A DNA stretch of 28,478 nt from Myxococcota bacterium. GTDB lineage: Bacteria; Myxococcota_C; UBA6777. Every line of letters begins with the position of its first letter. Position 1 is the first letter of the stretch. The notes below the pieces were generated by a model that searched no databases, was not told the origin of the DNA, and saw nothing but the letters and a program-made list of their open reading frames with translations. Below, piece after piece: positions 9,201-17,001 of the stretch. The stretch covers positions 1-28,478 of the forward strand of contig JAKLKB010000090.1 of NCBI GenBank assembly GCA_023150835.1, in the 5' to 3' direction. A program made the translations under genes and the position numbers.

Positions 9201-10624
9201 ATCCCTGCCACAAATGTATGACGCTCGATCAACGCATTGGCCGTATCGCCCAAGATCTGGAAACCTGTGTCTTTCCAAGCGGGATCATTGTTTGCCCCCG
9301 CAACAAGGCCGAAACGACGAACCGAAAGAGAGCCTTGGGGATTGCCACAAAGCACCACACCATCGCCCTTTCCGTTAAGCGCAACTCGCCCACCACCACT
9401 TGCTCCACAAATTCCAGCATCCACAAGAGACGTCTCCGCCCCGATCAATCCGCCGCTTGCATCGTACGAGATCACGCGCATCTGCGTGCCCATCCGAAAC
9501 AACACCGCGATCTGGCCGCTCGCATTCACCGCGATATCCAAGAGCTGATCGGTGACGCTGCTCAAAAACACCTTCTCTTTGAGGAGCGGCTCGCAATCTT
9601 GTTTGAAGAGGCTTAGATAGCCGCTGCGCTGCGAGGGGAAAGGATTGTACTGAAACCATGCCACCACAAATCCCCCTGCGGGCAAAGCGCGAAAAACCAC
9701 CCCCCCATCACTGCGATCGCTGCCAAGCTTAAAGCTTGCTTTCACCACCGAACCATCCGCGCCATAACAACGAAGTTCGGGGCCTGTTGAACTACTCAAC
9801 CGATCGAACACCACGATGTTTCCGTTGCTTAGCACCAAATAATCGTCCATAGACGATGGGATCTCCGTGAACTTCGCACAACCGGGTCCATTGTCGATCT
9901 GCCCGTCGCAGTCGTCATCCACTCCGTTCTCGCAGATCTCTTGGTTCAATTTGTTATTGGGTTCGCAGACGATCTGGCCCTTCAAACAGACTTGGCGACC
10001 ATCACGACAAGCAGAGGTTCCTCCCGTCACTCGGCAGTCTTGCCCTTGCTGTGGGAACGTTTCGTCGATCTGACCGTCGCAGTTGTTGTCGCGACCGTCG
10101 CATACCTCGGCCTTGGGCAACACGTCTCCAACACACGAACTCCACGCACCCGATCGGCAAACTTGTGTGCCTTCTTTACAATCTCCCACACCCGCCCATT
10201 TCGGATCGCCCCCAAAACACGGGCGGCTTTCGCCTTCTCGGCAGTCCCCTTCGGGTTCTTCTTCTTTCTTGGGTTCTTCGCTCTGCTCGGGGAGGCTCGG
10301 TTCTCCCCCATCTTCCGTGATCTGCGGCTCTTGTAGAATGTTCTCTTTGGCGATCTCTCCACCCGAAACCAAGCACACACCCCCCACACACACTTTTCCT
10401 GTCCCGCAATCCGAAGCCTCCCGACATACGGCACACACGCCTTGCACACAAAATCGCGCAACTTCCGTACAATCGGTGTCCCCGCTACATATTTTTTGAC
10501 CACCCACCACACACGCCCACGGAACCATCCACAACCCCAAACACAACAAACACAACAACAATACACGCACCCCAAAACCCCGAACCATACGCTGCTTCGC
10601 CGAAGATCTCTTGACTCGATACAT
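6242..10624 (-). CDS. Giant secreted propeller protein with Cys-rich knot and four Asp-rich metal-binding motifs
   Basis: The protein has about 1460 aa if started at ATG 10624. GTG 10633 (after GGAGAGG) and ATG 10588 are alternatives. A signal peptide is clear (VRVLLLCLLCLGLWMVPWACVVGG). Residues ~46-86 form a small Cys-rich unit (CSGDTDC, CREASDC, CVGGVC), followed by an acidic linker. Four putative metal-binding motifs (MopuN type) follow: DGRDNNCDGQIDE (~176), NGVDDDCDGQIDN (~233), NGKDDDCDGRVDND (~660) and NAIDDNCDGRIDDS (~1090). The last two belong to Cys-rich modules that separate three long beta-rich segments of roughly 350-400 aa with repeated strand patterns such as GFVVAWS and RFVIAWLEG, probably propellers. 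Asp-rich motifs of this type resemble calcium-binding DxDxDG loops. A cell-surface or matrix role is inferred. It is the downstream partner in a convergent pair with the lipoprotein gene. Confidence 0.85.
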   Translation of the reverse strand: MYRVKRSSAKQRMVRGFGVRVLLLCLLCLGLWMVPWACVVGGQKICSGDTDCTEVARFCVQGVCAVCREASDCGTGKVCVGGVCLVSGGEIAKENILQEPQITEDGGEPSLPEQSEEPKKEEEPEGDCREGESRPCFGGDPKWAGVGDCKEGTQVCRSGAWSSCVGDVLPKAEVCDGRDNNCDGQIDETFPQQGQDCRVTGGTSACRDGRQVCLKGQIVCEPNNKLNQEICENGVDDDCDGQIDNGPGCAKFTEIPSSMDDYLVLSNGNIVVFDRLSSSTGPELRCYGADGSVVKASFKLGSDRSDGGVVFRALPAGGFVVAWFQYNPFPSQRSGYLSLFKQDCEPLLKEKVFLSSVTDQLLDIAVNASGQIAVLFRMGTQMRVISYDASGGLIGAETSLVDAGICGASGGGRVALNGKGDGVVLCGNPQGSLSVRRFGLVAGANNDPAWKDTGFQILGDTANALIERHTFVAGINETGEIGIAYQHRNKSQIEGLLLKADGTKLQHLVISRVMESSSGGYDGPHERVEILQGDFVFREIVRQEGGYTRWFRYNAAGTLVSSASSPLLSASLRVGGTSLYLRGGTRIYANAIDLSAGRGLCPGGACACEPQRLRRCYTGAGSRTAASPCKEGLSTCANDGSAWGDCQGETVPVPEICGNGKDDDCDGRVDNDCSDPQITPTLALSDMGIAEDGRVVGVASGERRVWATCWDAAGKIAQGAFAVSEPFRSVKSATVAIAPKSGRFVIAWLEGSASGASSLSLRARLFDGQCRPLTGVIAVAESAWALMIPRVVIDESGRSALLWREPAVITSLRLAFLDASGALSSTMVDPDAQRTCGSGLLDNAHVAYQDDLGWGVIACASALGQIFWRRFSLTGSLLEANYTGLSATIGNHLTSGQGFRVGMNAQGFVVAWSDATLSVWRAQSYGVDAKPRKTWEISKRFSGANAFGFSGAMPRFEGDVVLWDGAPSFWRRFLRYDLDGKLVAAMPRLQGDQATAWLLRSEGKKSVLYIPNTGLRRDLLKLSASAGICNGEPCFCEAGTTSPCYRFAAPGSSPRSPCMAGTRTCAQDGSTYGDCNGEVLPTSEICGNAIDDNCDGRIDDSCPAKDFRSLPANVSNGATDIDANAKKEIFLAFARDLGNDGSLLGLCWDAMGAVRGRTFVIAEAQDQKFRDVQVYASPDASLWAVLWRLDPPTSPQIAQFQLFDSNCQPVGALVEFPTRQGDGQIMAAFGAGNQLLVGWRDISAQLNLSFFDASGNPLGTSLSYEASPRLCGSSTPFRVARNPIGGGGVVVCAGASYTNPYTLRRFNNSNVWIEADVVSIAATQNTRGTLGPSHLLAMNGKSEFVVVWTPYGSRTHEAVFFESSGKEIKTLRYATASTNSSANFPYTADRLGLLGDDFVLHTNTQRSPMQWMRYRADGTLVSTSNPVSTTSALVYTSRFVGTSVFFLQNDRLSLDPFALP

Positions 10625-10824
10625 TGCTTTCACGACCCAACCTCTCCGCTCGGATGCAAAACCCGTTGCTTCCTCAACCCATCCAACAAATCGACCCCAC
10701 CCAAACCAAGAACGTCCCACCCAACCCCACCACTACGCAAGAAGCGCAAACAGAACAGCCACCCATCTCCGCCCACTTCGCTCCGAACGCGCCTAAACCA
10801 AACACTTCACACGAACATCACAAA

Positions 10825-10916
10825 CGGAAGCGTACAGGAATCGAACCTGCCCACGAGGGATCACCCCGCACGACGGTTTTGAAGACCGCGAGCGCCACCA
10901 GACGCCATGCACTTCC
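10825..10916 (-). tRNA. selC: tRNA-Sec (anticodon UCA)
   Basis: On the minus strand the gene begins GGAAGTGC and ends ACGCTTCC plus discriminator G. It is ~92 nt, far longer than an ordinary tRNA. The anticodon arm is GCGGT-CTTCAAA-ACCGT with anticodon TCA. The D arm has a six-pair stem (GGCGTC/GGCGCT) closed by a four-base loop, a tRNA-Sec hallmark. A long variable arm and a T arm (GCAGG-TTCGATT-CCTGT) follow, close to E. coli selC in order and sequence. The innermost acceptor pair would be C-A and one pair is U-G. CCA is not encoded. The gene implies SelA/SelB and at least one UGA-decoded selenoprotein elsewhere; none is visible in the window. Confidence 0.93.
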
Positions 10917-10983
10917 CGATGCAGCCGACATCTCCGAAATAAAGCAACTGCTCTCTCTCCACGAGATACGCGCAACTCCCCGC

Positions 10984-11012
10984 ACACTACGACAACCCAA
11001 TCCACCCGTCAA
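10984..11012 (-). promoter_or_regulatory. Possible selC promoter
   Basis: On the minus strand TTGACG (11007-11012) is spaced 17 bp from TAGTGT (10984-10989), about 70 bp upstream of the tRNA. The -35 box is good and the -10 box is weak. It lies downstream of the helicase stop, so selC could be transcribed independently or by read-through. Confidence 0.35.
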
Positions 11013-11056
11013 GAACACCCTCCCCACCGTCCCAAACGCGCCCTCTGCCGTCCGCC

Positions 11057-14000
11057 TCACCCCTCTTCCCTAGCCTCTTCGATCTGCCCCTCTTTCCGAG
11101 CCTCTTCGATCTGCCCCACAGTTCGGGCCTCTTCGATCTGCCCCTCTTTCCGAGCCTCTTCGATCTGCCCCACAGTTCGGGCCTCTTCGATCTGCCCCAC
11201 AGTTCGGGCCTCTTCGACACGCCTTTCGTGCCGGATTTCTTCGAGCCACCCTCCCCACGCAGCCAAGGTTTCACCCACTTCATCCAACGCAAGCAGACCC
11301 GCCAAAAGACGGAAATACTCGCGATCTTTGCTGTGCCGATTGCCCTGCTCACCCGCCACCAAACGCTTGTGCATCTTGCGCATACGCCGCAACGCCTCCA
11401 ACACTTGGTGATGTTGGGCCAACGCCCCTTGAAAAGCTTCGCTGTGTTCGTCCAAAGCTTCAAAAGCCTGCTTCCACGTCCAAATACGTTGCTCTTCGCC
11501 AAACGGCAACGCCAAAAACAGCCGCCTCGCCTCGCGGTACGCTTCGGGCCATCGCTCCTCAAAACGATCCAAAGCCGTCGTGCGCGACGACTGTTCCGTC
11601 GACCAACTCGATGTCCGTTGCTCTTGTATCGCGTGCTCTTGTTCCGCTTCGTGCCAAACGTGCGCCGCCACATACGCCAACCATGTACCCTCTCGAACTT
11701 CCCCGATATCCGTGATCTCCGCAGCACGCGATCTTGTTCCCATCTCTTCTAACAACGCCATCACCTCTGCCAGCCATTCTTTGCGCATCTCTGCCCAAAC
11801 TTCCTCTCGATCCTCCCCCTCCCCATGCTCCCTCAACAGATAACGCGACTCTTCCTTGATGTGATGTTGCAACGTTGCTTCGTAATAGCGAGGAAAAAAG
11901 CTCGCCATCTCCTCCTCCGAGATCGTCCGAAAAAACCACAGCAAGGCCGCCATCTGCGCGGGTCTCCCTTGCCGCATCCCCAACGAAAGATCTGCTTTCA
12001 GAGACGAATACTGCGGAAAACATCGCCTCGGATCGATCCGAAACGTCCGAACAGCGGCCATCTCCCCAGACAAGGGACCTTCCCCAAACCATGAACCTTC
12101 CCCCTTCGCGGCTTCTTCCGCAAGCAAGGTGTCCACACCTTCCGCAAGCAAGGCCAACTCTGTCGGCCAAACCACCGACAAACGCCGCAACACCTTGGCC
12201 AAACCCACCGGCCACACAGGCACAGCCGCCGACCAACGCCCCGTCGAAGCCGAACGCTCTTCGCCTGTCGTACGCGATATCACCCGAACATCCCCATCCA
12301 CCGCACCTTCAACACGACGACTCATCGTCAAACGCTGCAATGACTCCAACAACTGTCTGCGGATCTCTTCGACACGCCAGATCTTGATCGTCCGCAACTT
12401 GGACTCCAACAAGAAGAATTGGCGCAAGATCTCCGTCACGTTTCGCAAAGACAACGCTCGCACCAAGTCACGCAACAACCTGCGCCGCCCCTTGATCTCT
12501 CGATCAAACGCTTGATCTTCCAACTGCAAGATGCGGTAGATGCGCTCTTTCGCTTGATCGCGATGCTCGTCTCTCTTTTCTTTGCTTTTTTCGAGCAGAA
12601 TCTTTTCCAACAACCTTTTGCTCTCGTCACGCAAAAGCTTCCGTTGCTCCGCAAGACTCCGCGTAAAATCATCCCGCTCAAACGCCTCCCTAACTTGCGC
12701 ACCTTCCGTCGCTTCCTCCCAACGACGCATCATATCCTCAAGATATCCACCCTCTCTTCTTTTTTTCTCCAGCGCCTGTGCTTCTCGACGTGCGGCTTGC
12801 ATACTCTGCTTGTAGTCTGCCAACAGTACCGCAAACTCCCTCCACGCCGCTCGTTGCTGTCTTCTCCCCTCCCACACTTCCAACGTTCCCCTCAACCACG
12901 CAACCTCTTCTTTACGCCCCAACTCCTTGCCATCCAAAACCTTGCGCAGATGGCCTACATAACGCGGCTGTTCGTTGGAGGCAAACCGATACAGCTTTGA
13001 AAAAAACACCTCCAACAAGGCCGATGCGTTGGGCAGATCAAACAAGGCCACCAAAAAACGCCGCTGCGCCGCCTCTTCGCCCTCCAACGCCTGCAACACG
13101 CCCTTCACGCTCACGGGCTCTGTCTTCATCAACTCGATCGTATGCGCCACCAAAAAATCCTGCTGCGCCTCTTCGATCAATGGAACACTCGCCGACTTGT
13201 AAGCCGAAAAGATCGGCAGAAAACGATCGTAGATCCCCAACAATGCGCCTCGTTGCTTTGGATCAAACGATGCCGCCTGCACGCTCACCTTCTGCAAGAT
13301 CTGTTGGCTATGCTGTAAAAACACCGGTAACAAACGCCGTAAGGGCCTCTGCTCTAGCGCATCCAACAACCGACGCAACGTCTCGACAAACCGCTGCGGA
13401 TCGCGACCCATCTCCCAAGAACGCGAACTCCAAAAAGCATCCGCATGTTGCCCCATCTCCAAAAAACGCAACGCCCAATCCTCTCCGATCGCCTCGCAGG
13501 TATGGCTCCTTTCCGCCCACTCCCCCAACGCCTCGACCGTCCCTTCCAAAGCAACCCTCAGGTAGTGCTCAGGTCCATGCTGTTGCAACGAACCTCCTTG
13601 CCAAGGCAAGATCGCCAACCGATACGCGATCTCCATCCGCAACGACACGATATGCTGCAACAAAAATTGGTTTGGCTGCTCCTGCTTAAACAACAACGAC
13701 TCCGCAAGCTGGATATGCAAAAGCGCTTTCTCAGGAGCCGTATCTGCGAGCTTTTCCGCCATCAAGCGCGCTGACAAGATCTGATCGTCCTGCTCTTGAA
13801 ATGAATATCCCCCGTACTCCGTACAAAAATCATCGATCTCCCCCTCCCAAACATCCCCCACATCCAACGCGATCCCACGCAACAAACCTGCGATCACACC
13901 TTGCTCCCCATGTGCCGAAAAGATCACCAGCCGCTCTCTCGAACGACTCAGCGCGATCCGCACCAGATCGATCGATTGACGCAAACGCAACAAACGCAGC

Positions 14001-15820
14001 GGATCGTCTTCAGAGACTTTTTCGAGTACGATATCCACCACCCCCACCCACTGAAAGTCCAACCCCTTGACCTCCGAAGACAACAAAAAGATCTCCGCAC
14101 CATTGCGCGCATAAGCCCCCTCTCCTTTGTCATAGAACTGCTGTGACGACGGGTACACCACACTCGGATACAACACCACCGAGTCCGGCAAATAACGAAA
14201 AAACGACAGCAGCCTTGCGAAGGCATACTTGGCCCCTTTGGGACCCGACTTCACCAAAAACACCGATGGCCGCTCGGTGATCTCCTCTTTGCTCGGAATA
14301 TGCGACAACCCGCTCGGTCGATACGCCTTTGGCAACCAAGCGCTGTATAGATCACGCGAGGCCCCCAAGATCTCCGCAATCAACGGCGGCGAACGCAAGT
14401 TGTCTCGCAAATCAAATTTCTCTGTCTGGTCGGGACCTCGGAAAAATTGACGACTCACATCCGCCCAATCAAAAAAGGTCGGACGTGCCGTCTGCCCCTC
14501 ATCCCCCGCCAACAAACACACCACCCGACCCGCCGCTCCCTTGTGCGCGACAGATCCTTTTGGCTCCAACTGCTCGCCCATTTGAGCGTGCTCTTGCAAA
14601 CGCGCCCAAAACCGCGACAGCACCCGAAACTCTAGCGGCGTCAAATCTTGGATCTCATCCACCACGATCCAATCCACACCCCGCAATCCCTCCGGGATCT
14701 CTCCCCCACCCTCCAATCGCCCCAAAGCCCACAACGCCAAAAACAACGGACGAAACAACTTCAACAACGTGAATTGCTTTTCTTCATCCTGTTGCGAGAC
14801 CTCTCCACGACGTTCACTCCGACGCATCGCCTCTTCTTGCGTCCTCTGCAAAAACTGCAACACCTGCACGACGCTTTGACCATCCCGTCCCAAGACTTCT
14901 TGACGATGCTTCAAATACGCATCTCTCTGAAACTCCCATGCCACCGCCCGTTGCACACCCTCCAAACGGCTCCCCCCTCCCACCGCTCGCGGAAAACAAT
15001 AACGCCCAAAAACCTGCCCATACATCTCCGCAAACAACAACTCCCACGCCCCCTCCCACCGCTGCAACGGCGTATAACGCTTCTCCGAAAACGTCGAAAA
15101 CAACCGCCCCAACTCCTCCTCATGCACAGAAAACAGCGCCGATTCTTCTTCCCCCGCCAGCCTCGCCCAAAAAGACACCAACGGCAAACAAGACACCCGC
15201 GTCGGCGTCTCCAAAGAACGAAAAAACGCCTCCGCTCGCTCCACCAACCGCTCGCTTAACGTCAAGTACAACACGTGCCGCGCACCATCGTTCTCCGCCG
15301 ACGCCAACGTCGACAACCACAACGACGTCGTCTTGCCTGTCCCGGGCAGCCCCTTTAACAAACGCAAGGCCGCCCGTGAGTGCGCCACTTTGTACTGATC
15401 CAACGAATACGGAGACTCCATCATCCCATCCGCTTCGTTAAAACACACCACCATCCGCAGTCTTTCAGGAGAGACCCTTTGGTACGCTTCGATCTCTCCT
15501 TCTGATAATTCTTCTGATGTCTCGTCATGATGCCGCAAGATCCGCAAGTAGATCTCTTCTCTGCGACCTCCCTTCCATGACATCGCCGAACCCGTCTTCC
15601 ACCACAGATAATAGTGGTAGCCTTGCACAGGCGAACGCAGCCACCCCTTCGCAACACCTTGGATCGCTTTGTAACTATTGCTCTGGCCTGTCGCCAAAAA
15701 TTGCTGCAACAACAGCGTCACCCTCCGCCGAAAAGTCTCTTGTGCAAAGCTTCCTTCTTCTAATTGAGCCACCAGATCCCTGTGCATAGACACCACATAC
15801 AGTTCTTGGCTGTCGTACAT
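11057..15820 (-). CDS. UvrD-like superfamily 1 helicase with ~950-aa helical tail and terminal repeats
   Basis: The protein has 1587 aa. ATG 15820 follows AAGGAG with 7-bp spacing. SF1 motifs appear in order: Walker A GLPGTGKTT (157-165), Walker B VVDEIQDL (386-393), motif III AGDEGQT (438-444), motif IV LRDNLRS (471-477), motif V SSEVKGLDF (581-589) and motif VI RIALSRSRERL (621-631). It is therefore an ATP-dependent translocase/helicase of the UvrD/PcrA type, but with ~155 extra residues before Walker A. Beyond ~640 the protein is almost entirely charged alpha-helix or coiled coil, with no nuclease motif I can recognise. It ends in six 9-residue repeats of EEARTVGQI/EEARKEGQI type. UvrD is ~720 aa, so this is more than twice the usual size. 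Standalone giant SF1 proteins of this shape occur in repair and defence, and the role here is unknown. It is divergent from the enoyl-CoA isomerase gene. Confidence 0.85.
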   Translation of the reverse strand: MYDSQELYVVSMHRDLVAQLEEGSFAQETFRRRVTLLLQQFLATGQSNSYKAIQGVAKGWLRSPVQGYHYYLWWKTGSAMSWKGGRREEIYLRILRHHDETSEELSEGEIEAYQRVSPERLRMVVCFNEADGMMESPYSLDQYKVAHSRAALRLLKGLPGTGKTTSLWLSTLASAENDGARHVLYLTLSERLVERAEAFFRSLETPTRVSCLPLVSFWARLAGEEESALFSVHEEELGRLFSTFSEKRYTPLQRWEGAWELLFAEMYGQVFGRYCFPRAVGGGSRLEGVQRAVAWEFQRDAYLKHRQEVLGRDGQSVVQVLQFLQRTQEEAMRRSERRGEVSQQDEEKQFTLLKLFRPLFLALWALGRLEGGGEIPEGLRGVDWIVVDEIQDLTPLEFRVLSRFWARLQEHAQMGEQLEPKGSVAHKGAAGRVVCLLAGDEGQTARPTFFDWADVSRQFFRGPDQTEKFDLRDNLRSPPLIAEILGASRDLYSAWLPKAYRPSGLSHIPSKEEITERPSVFLVKSGPKGAKYAFARLLSFFRYLPDSVVLYPSVVYPSSQQFYDKGEGAYARNGAEIFLLSSEVKGLDFQWVGVVDIVLEKVSEDDPLRLLRLRQSIDLVRIALSRSRERLVIFSAHGEQGVIAGLLRGIALDVGDVWEGEIDDFCTEYGGYSFQEQDDQILSARLMAEKLADTAPEKALLHIQLAESLLFKQEQPNQFLLQHIVSLRMEIAYRLAILPWQGGSLQQHGPEHYLRVALEGTVEALGEWAERSHTCEAIGEDWALRFLEMGQHADAFWSSRSWEMGRDPQRFVETLRRLLDALEQRPLRRLLPVFLQHSQQILQKVSVQAASFDPKQRGALLGIYDRFLPIFSAYKSASVPLIEEAQQDFLVAHTIELMKTEPVSVKGVLQALEGEEAAQRRFLVALFDLPNASALLEVFFSKLYRFASNEQPRYVGHLRKVLDGKELGRKEEVAWLRGTLEVWEGRRQQRAAWREFAVLLADYKQSMQAARREAQALEKKRREGGYLEDMMRRWEEATEGAQVREAFERDDFTRSLAEQRKLLRDESKRLLEKILLEKSKEKRDEHRDQAKERIYRILQLEDQAFDREIKGRRRLLRDLVRALSLRNVTEILRQFFLLESKLRTIKIWRVEEIRRQLLESLQRLTMSRRVEGAVDGDVRVISRTTGEERSASTGRWSAAVPVWPVGLAKVLRRLSVVWPTELALLAEGVDTLLAEEAAKGEGSWFGEGPLSGEMAAVRTFRIDPRRCFPQYSSLKADLSLGMRQGRPAQMAALLWFFRTISEEEMASFFPRYYEATLQHHIKEESRYLLREHGEGEDREEVWAEMRKEWLAEVMALLEEMGTRSRAAEITDIGEVREGTWLAYVAAHVWHEAEQEHAIQEQRTSSWSTEQSSRTTALDRFEERWPEAYREARRLFLALPFGEEQRIWTWKQAFEALDEHSEAFQGALAQHHQVLEALRRMRKMHKRLVAGEQGNRHSKDREYFRLLAGLLALDEVGETLAAWGGWLEEIRHERRVEEARTVGQIEEARTVGQIEEARKEGQIEEARTVGQIEEARKEGQIEEAREEG
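11073..11234 (-). repeat. 27-bp tandem repeat, six units of two alternating types
   Basis: The units encode EEARTVGQI or EEARKEGQI, in plus-strand order type A, B, A, B, B and one diverged unit. Each shares the same 14-16 first bases and differs in a cassette of about 13. The period keeps the helicase frame open to the last residues. There are no spacers, so this is not a CRISPR. Confidence 0.9.
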
Positions 15821-16043
15821 CCCGATGCTCCTTGGCTTGACTTGACAGGATCGCCGCAACTTTGTACAGCTTGGATCTTCTCTTCGTGCTTGGCCATCTT
15901 ACAGATCTGCCCAGAAAGCCCAAGTGCTGCTCCCTTCACACAACAAGGCTTCGCTCCCAAAAGGTAGGTCTTCCTTACTTTGGTTCTTTCTCGGTGATCT
16001 TTGCAATCCTTTTCTTCCTCTTTCGATACAGAAAGGTTCCACC

Positions 16044-16742
16044 ATGTCTTTCTCTTTCCTTCACATCGAACGCCACGACGATATCGCCTGCATCACCCTC
16101 CAGCGCAAAGAAGACAACAGCATGGATCGCGCTTGCTTGCAGGAGATCATCGATTGCCTCGATCACATGGAAGAAGACCACAGCGTCAAAGCCATCCTCT
16201 GGACGGGACATGGAGAAAAATACTTTAGCACAGGCATCGATCTACAATGGTTCACCCAAGCAGGACCCGATGCTCTCCCCGGCTTTATGCGCAAGATCGC
16301 CGAGATGACCCACCGCACCCTGATCTTTCCCAAGCCCACTGTCGGCGCATTCAACGGCCACTGCTTTGGCCTCGGTGCGATCTGGTCTTGCGCCTTTGAC
16401 TTCCGCTTCATGCGCCAAGATCGCGGCTGGTTCTGCTTTCCCGAAGTCGACGTCAATATCCCCCTCGCTCCCGGCATGCGCGAACTGATCTGTGGAACCC
16501 TCCCCTTCTCCACCACCAACCGACTGCTGCTCACTGGACAACGTGTCGGCGGCGAAGACGCCGTACGCATGGGCATCGTCGAAGCTGCTTATCCCAAAGA
16601 CACCCTTCTCCAACAAGCCCTCGCCTTCACCCGTATCCTCGCCTCCAAAGAACAAACCATCTACGCCAGTCTCAAACACGACCTACGCCGCGAAGCCATC
16701 ACCGCTTACGCCACTTATCTTCAAGAAAATCCTCCCGCCTGA
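16044..16742 (+). CDS. Crotonase-family protein, probably delta3-delta2-enoyl-CoA isomerase
   Basis: The protein has 232 aa. ATG 16044 follows AGAAAGG with ~8-bp spacing; an in-frame upstream start lacks a site. The crotonase fold is clear: ILWTGHGEKYFSTGIDL (51-67) supplies the first oxyanion-hole segment and GAFNGHCFGLGA (101-112) the second. Of the two catalytic glutamates of enoyl-CoA hydratase, the first position falls in GLGAIWSCAFD and is not Glu. The second is present as Glu134 in FPEVDVNIP. A single Glu, together with the FMRQDRG...PEVD pattern, fits enoyl-CoA isomerases, which move the double bond of unsaturated acyl-CoAs for beta-oxidation, better than hydratases. The protein is a little shorter than typical (~255). 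The thiolase at 23380-24558 could serve the same pathway but is not linked. Confidence 0.85.
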   Translation: MSFSFLHIERHDDIACITLQRKEDNSMDRACLQEIIDCLDHMEEDHSVKAILWTGHGEKYFSTGIDLQWFTQAGPDALPGFMRKIAEMTHRTLIFPKPTVGAFNGHCFGLGAIWSCAFDFRFMRQDRGWFCFPEVDVNIPLAPGMRELICGTLPFSTTNRLLLTGQRVGGEDAVRMGIVEAAYPKDTLLQQALAFTRILASKEQTIYASLKHDLRREAITAYATYLQENPPA

Positions 16743-16802
16743 TCTTTTGTCTCTCCGATGCAACGGGCGATTCGATGAAACGTGACACCGTTGCATGGTT
16801 TT

Positions 16803-16923
16803 GCGGGGCTTTGCCCCATACCCCACAAGGGAGCGCGGCTCCCTTGACCCCGTATCGGCGGAACGAGTAGACGTTTTTCAAACCCACGACTGCGCCGCTT
16901 GAACGTCCGCGAACACGGGGTTT
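16803..16923 (-). repeat. Structured dispersed repeat family 1, copy R3
   Basis: On the minus strand it has both hairpins intact: CAAGGGAG...CTCCCTTG and GGGGC-AAA-GCCCC. ACCCCGTGTTCGCG opens the element and TTCAAGCGGCG, TTTGAAAAACG and TTCCGCC follow. It lies 60 bp after the isomerase gene. Confidence 0.88.
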
Positions 16924-17001
16924 ATGTCCGCGACGAAAGTCCTGCCCATCAAAAAGACAGCAAAAGCGAGATCCCAAGCAAAGGAGCACGTCGATCACAC
17001 G

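Noticed and set aside
11073-11234. Possible CRISPR array (27-bp repeats)
   Set aside because: Units are directly contiguous with no spacers and keep the helicase reading frame.
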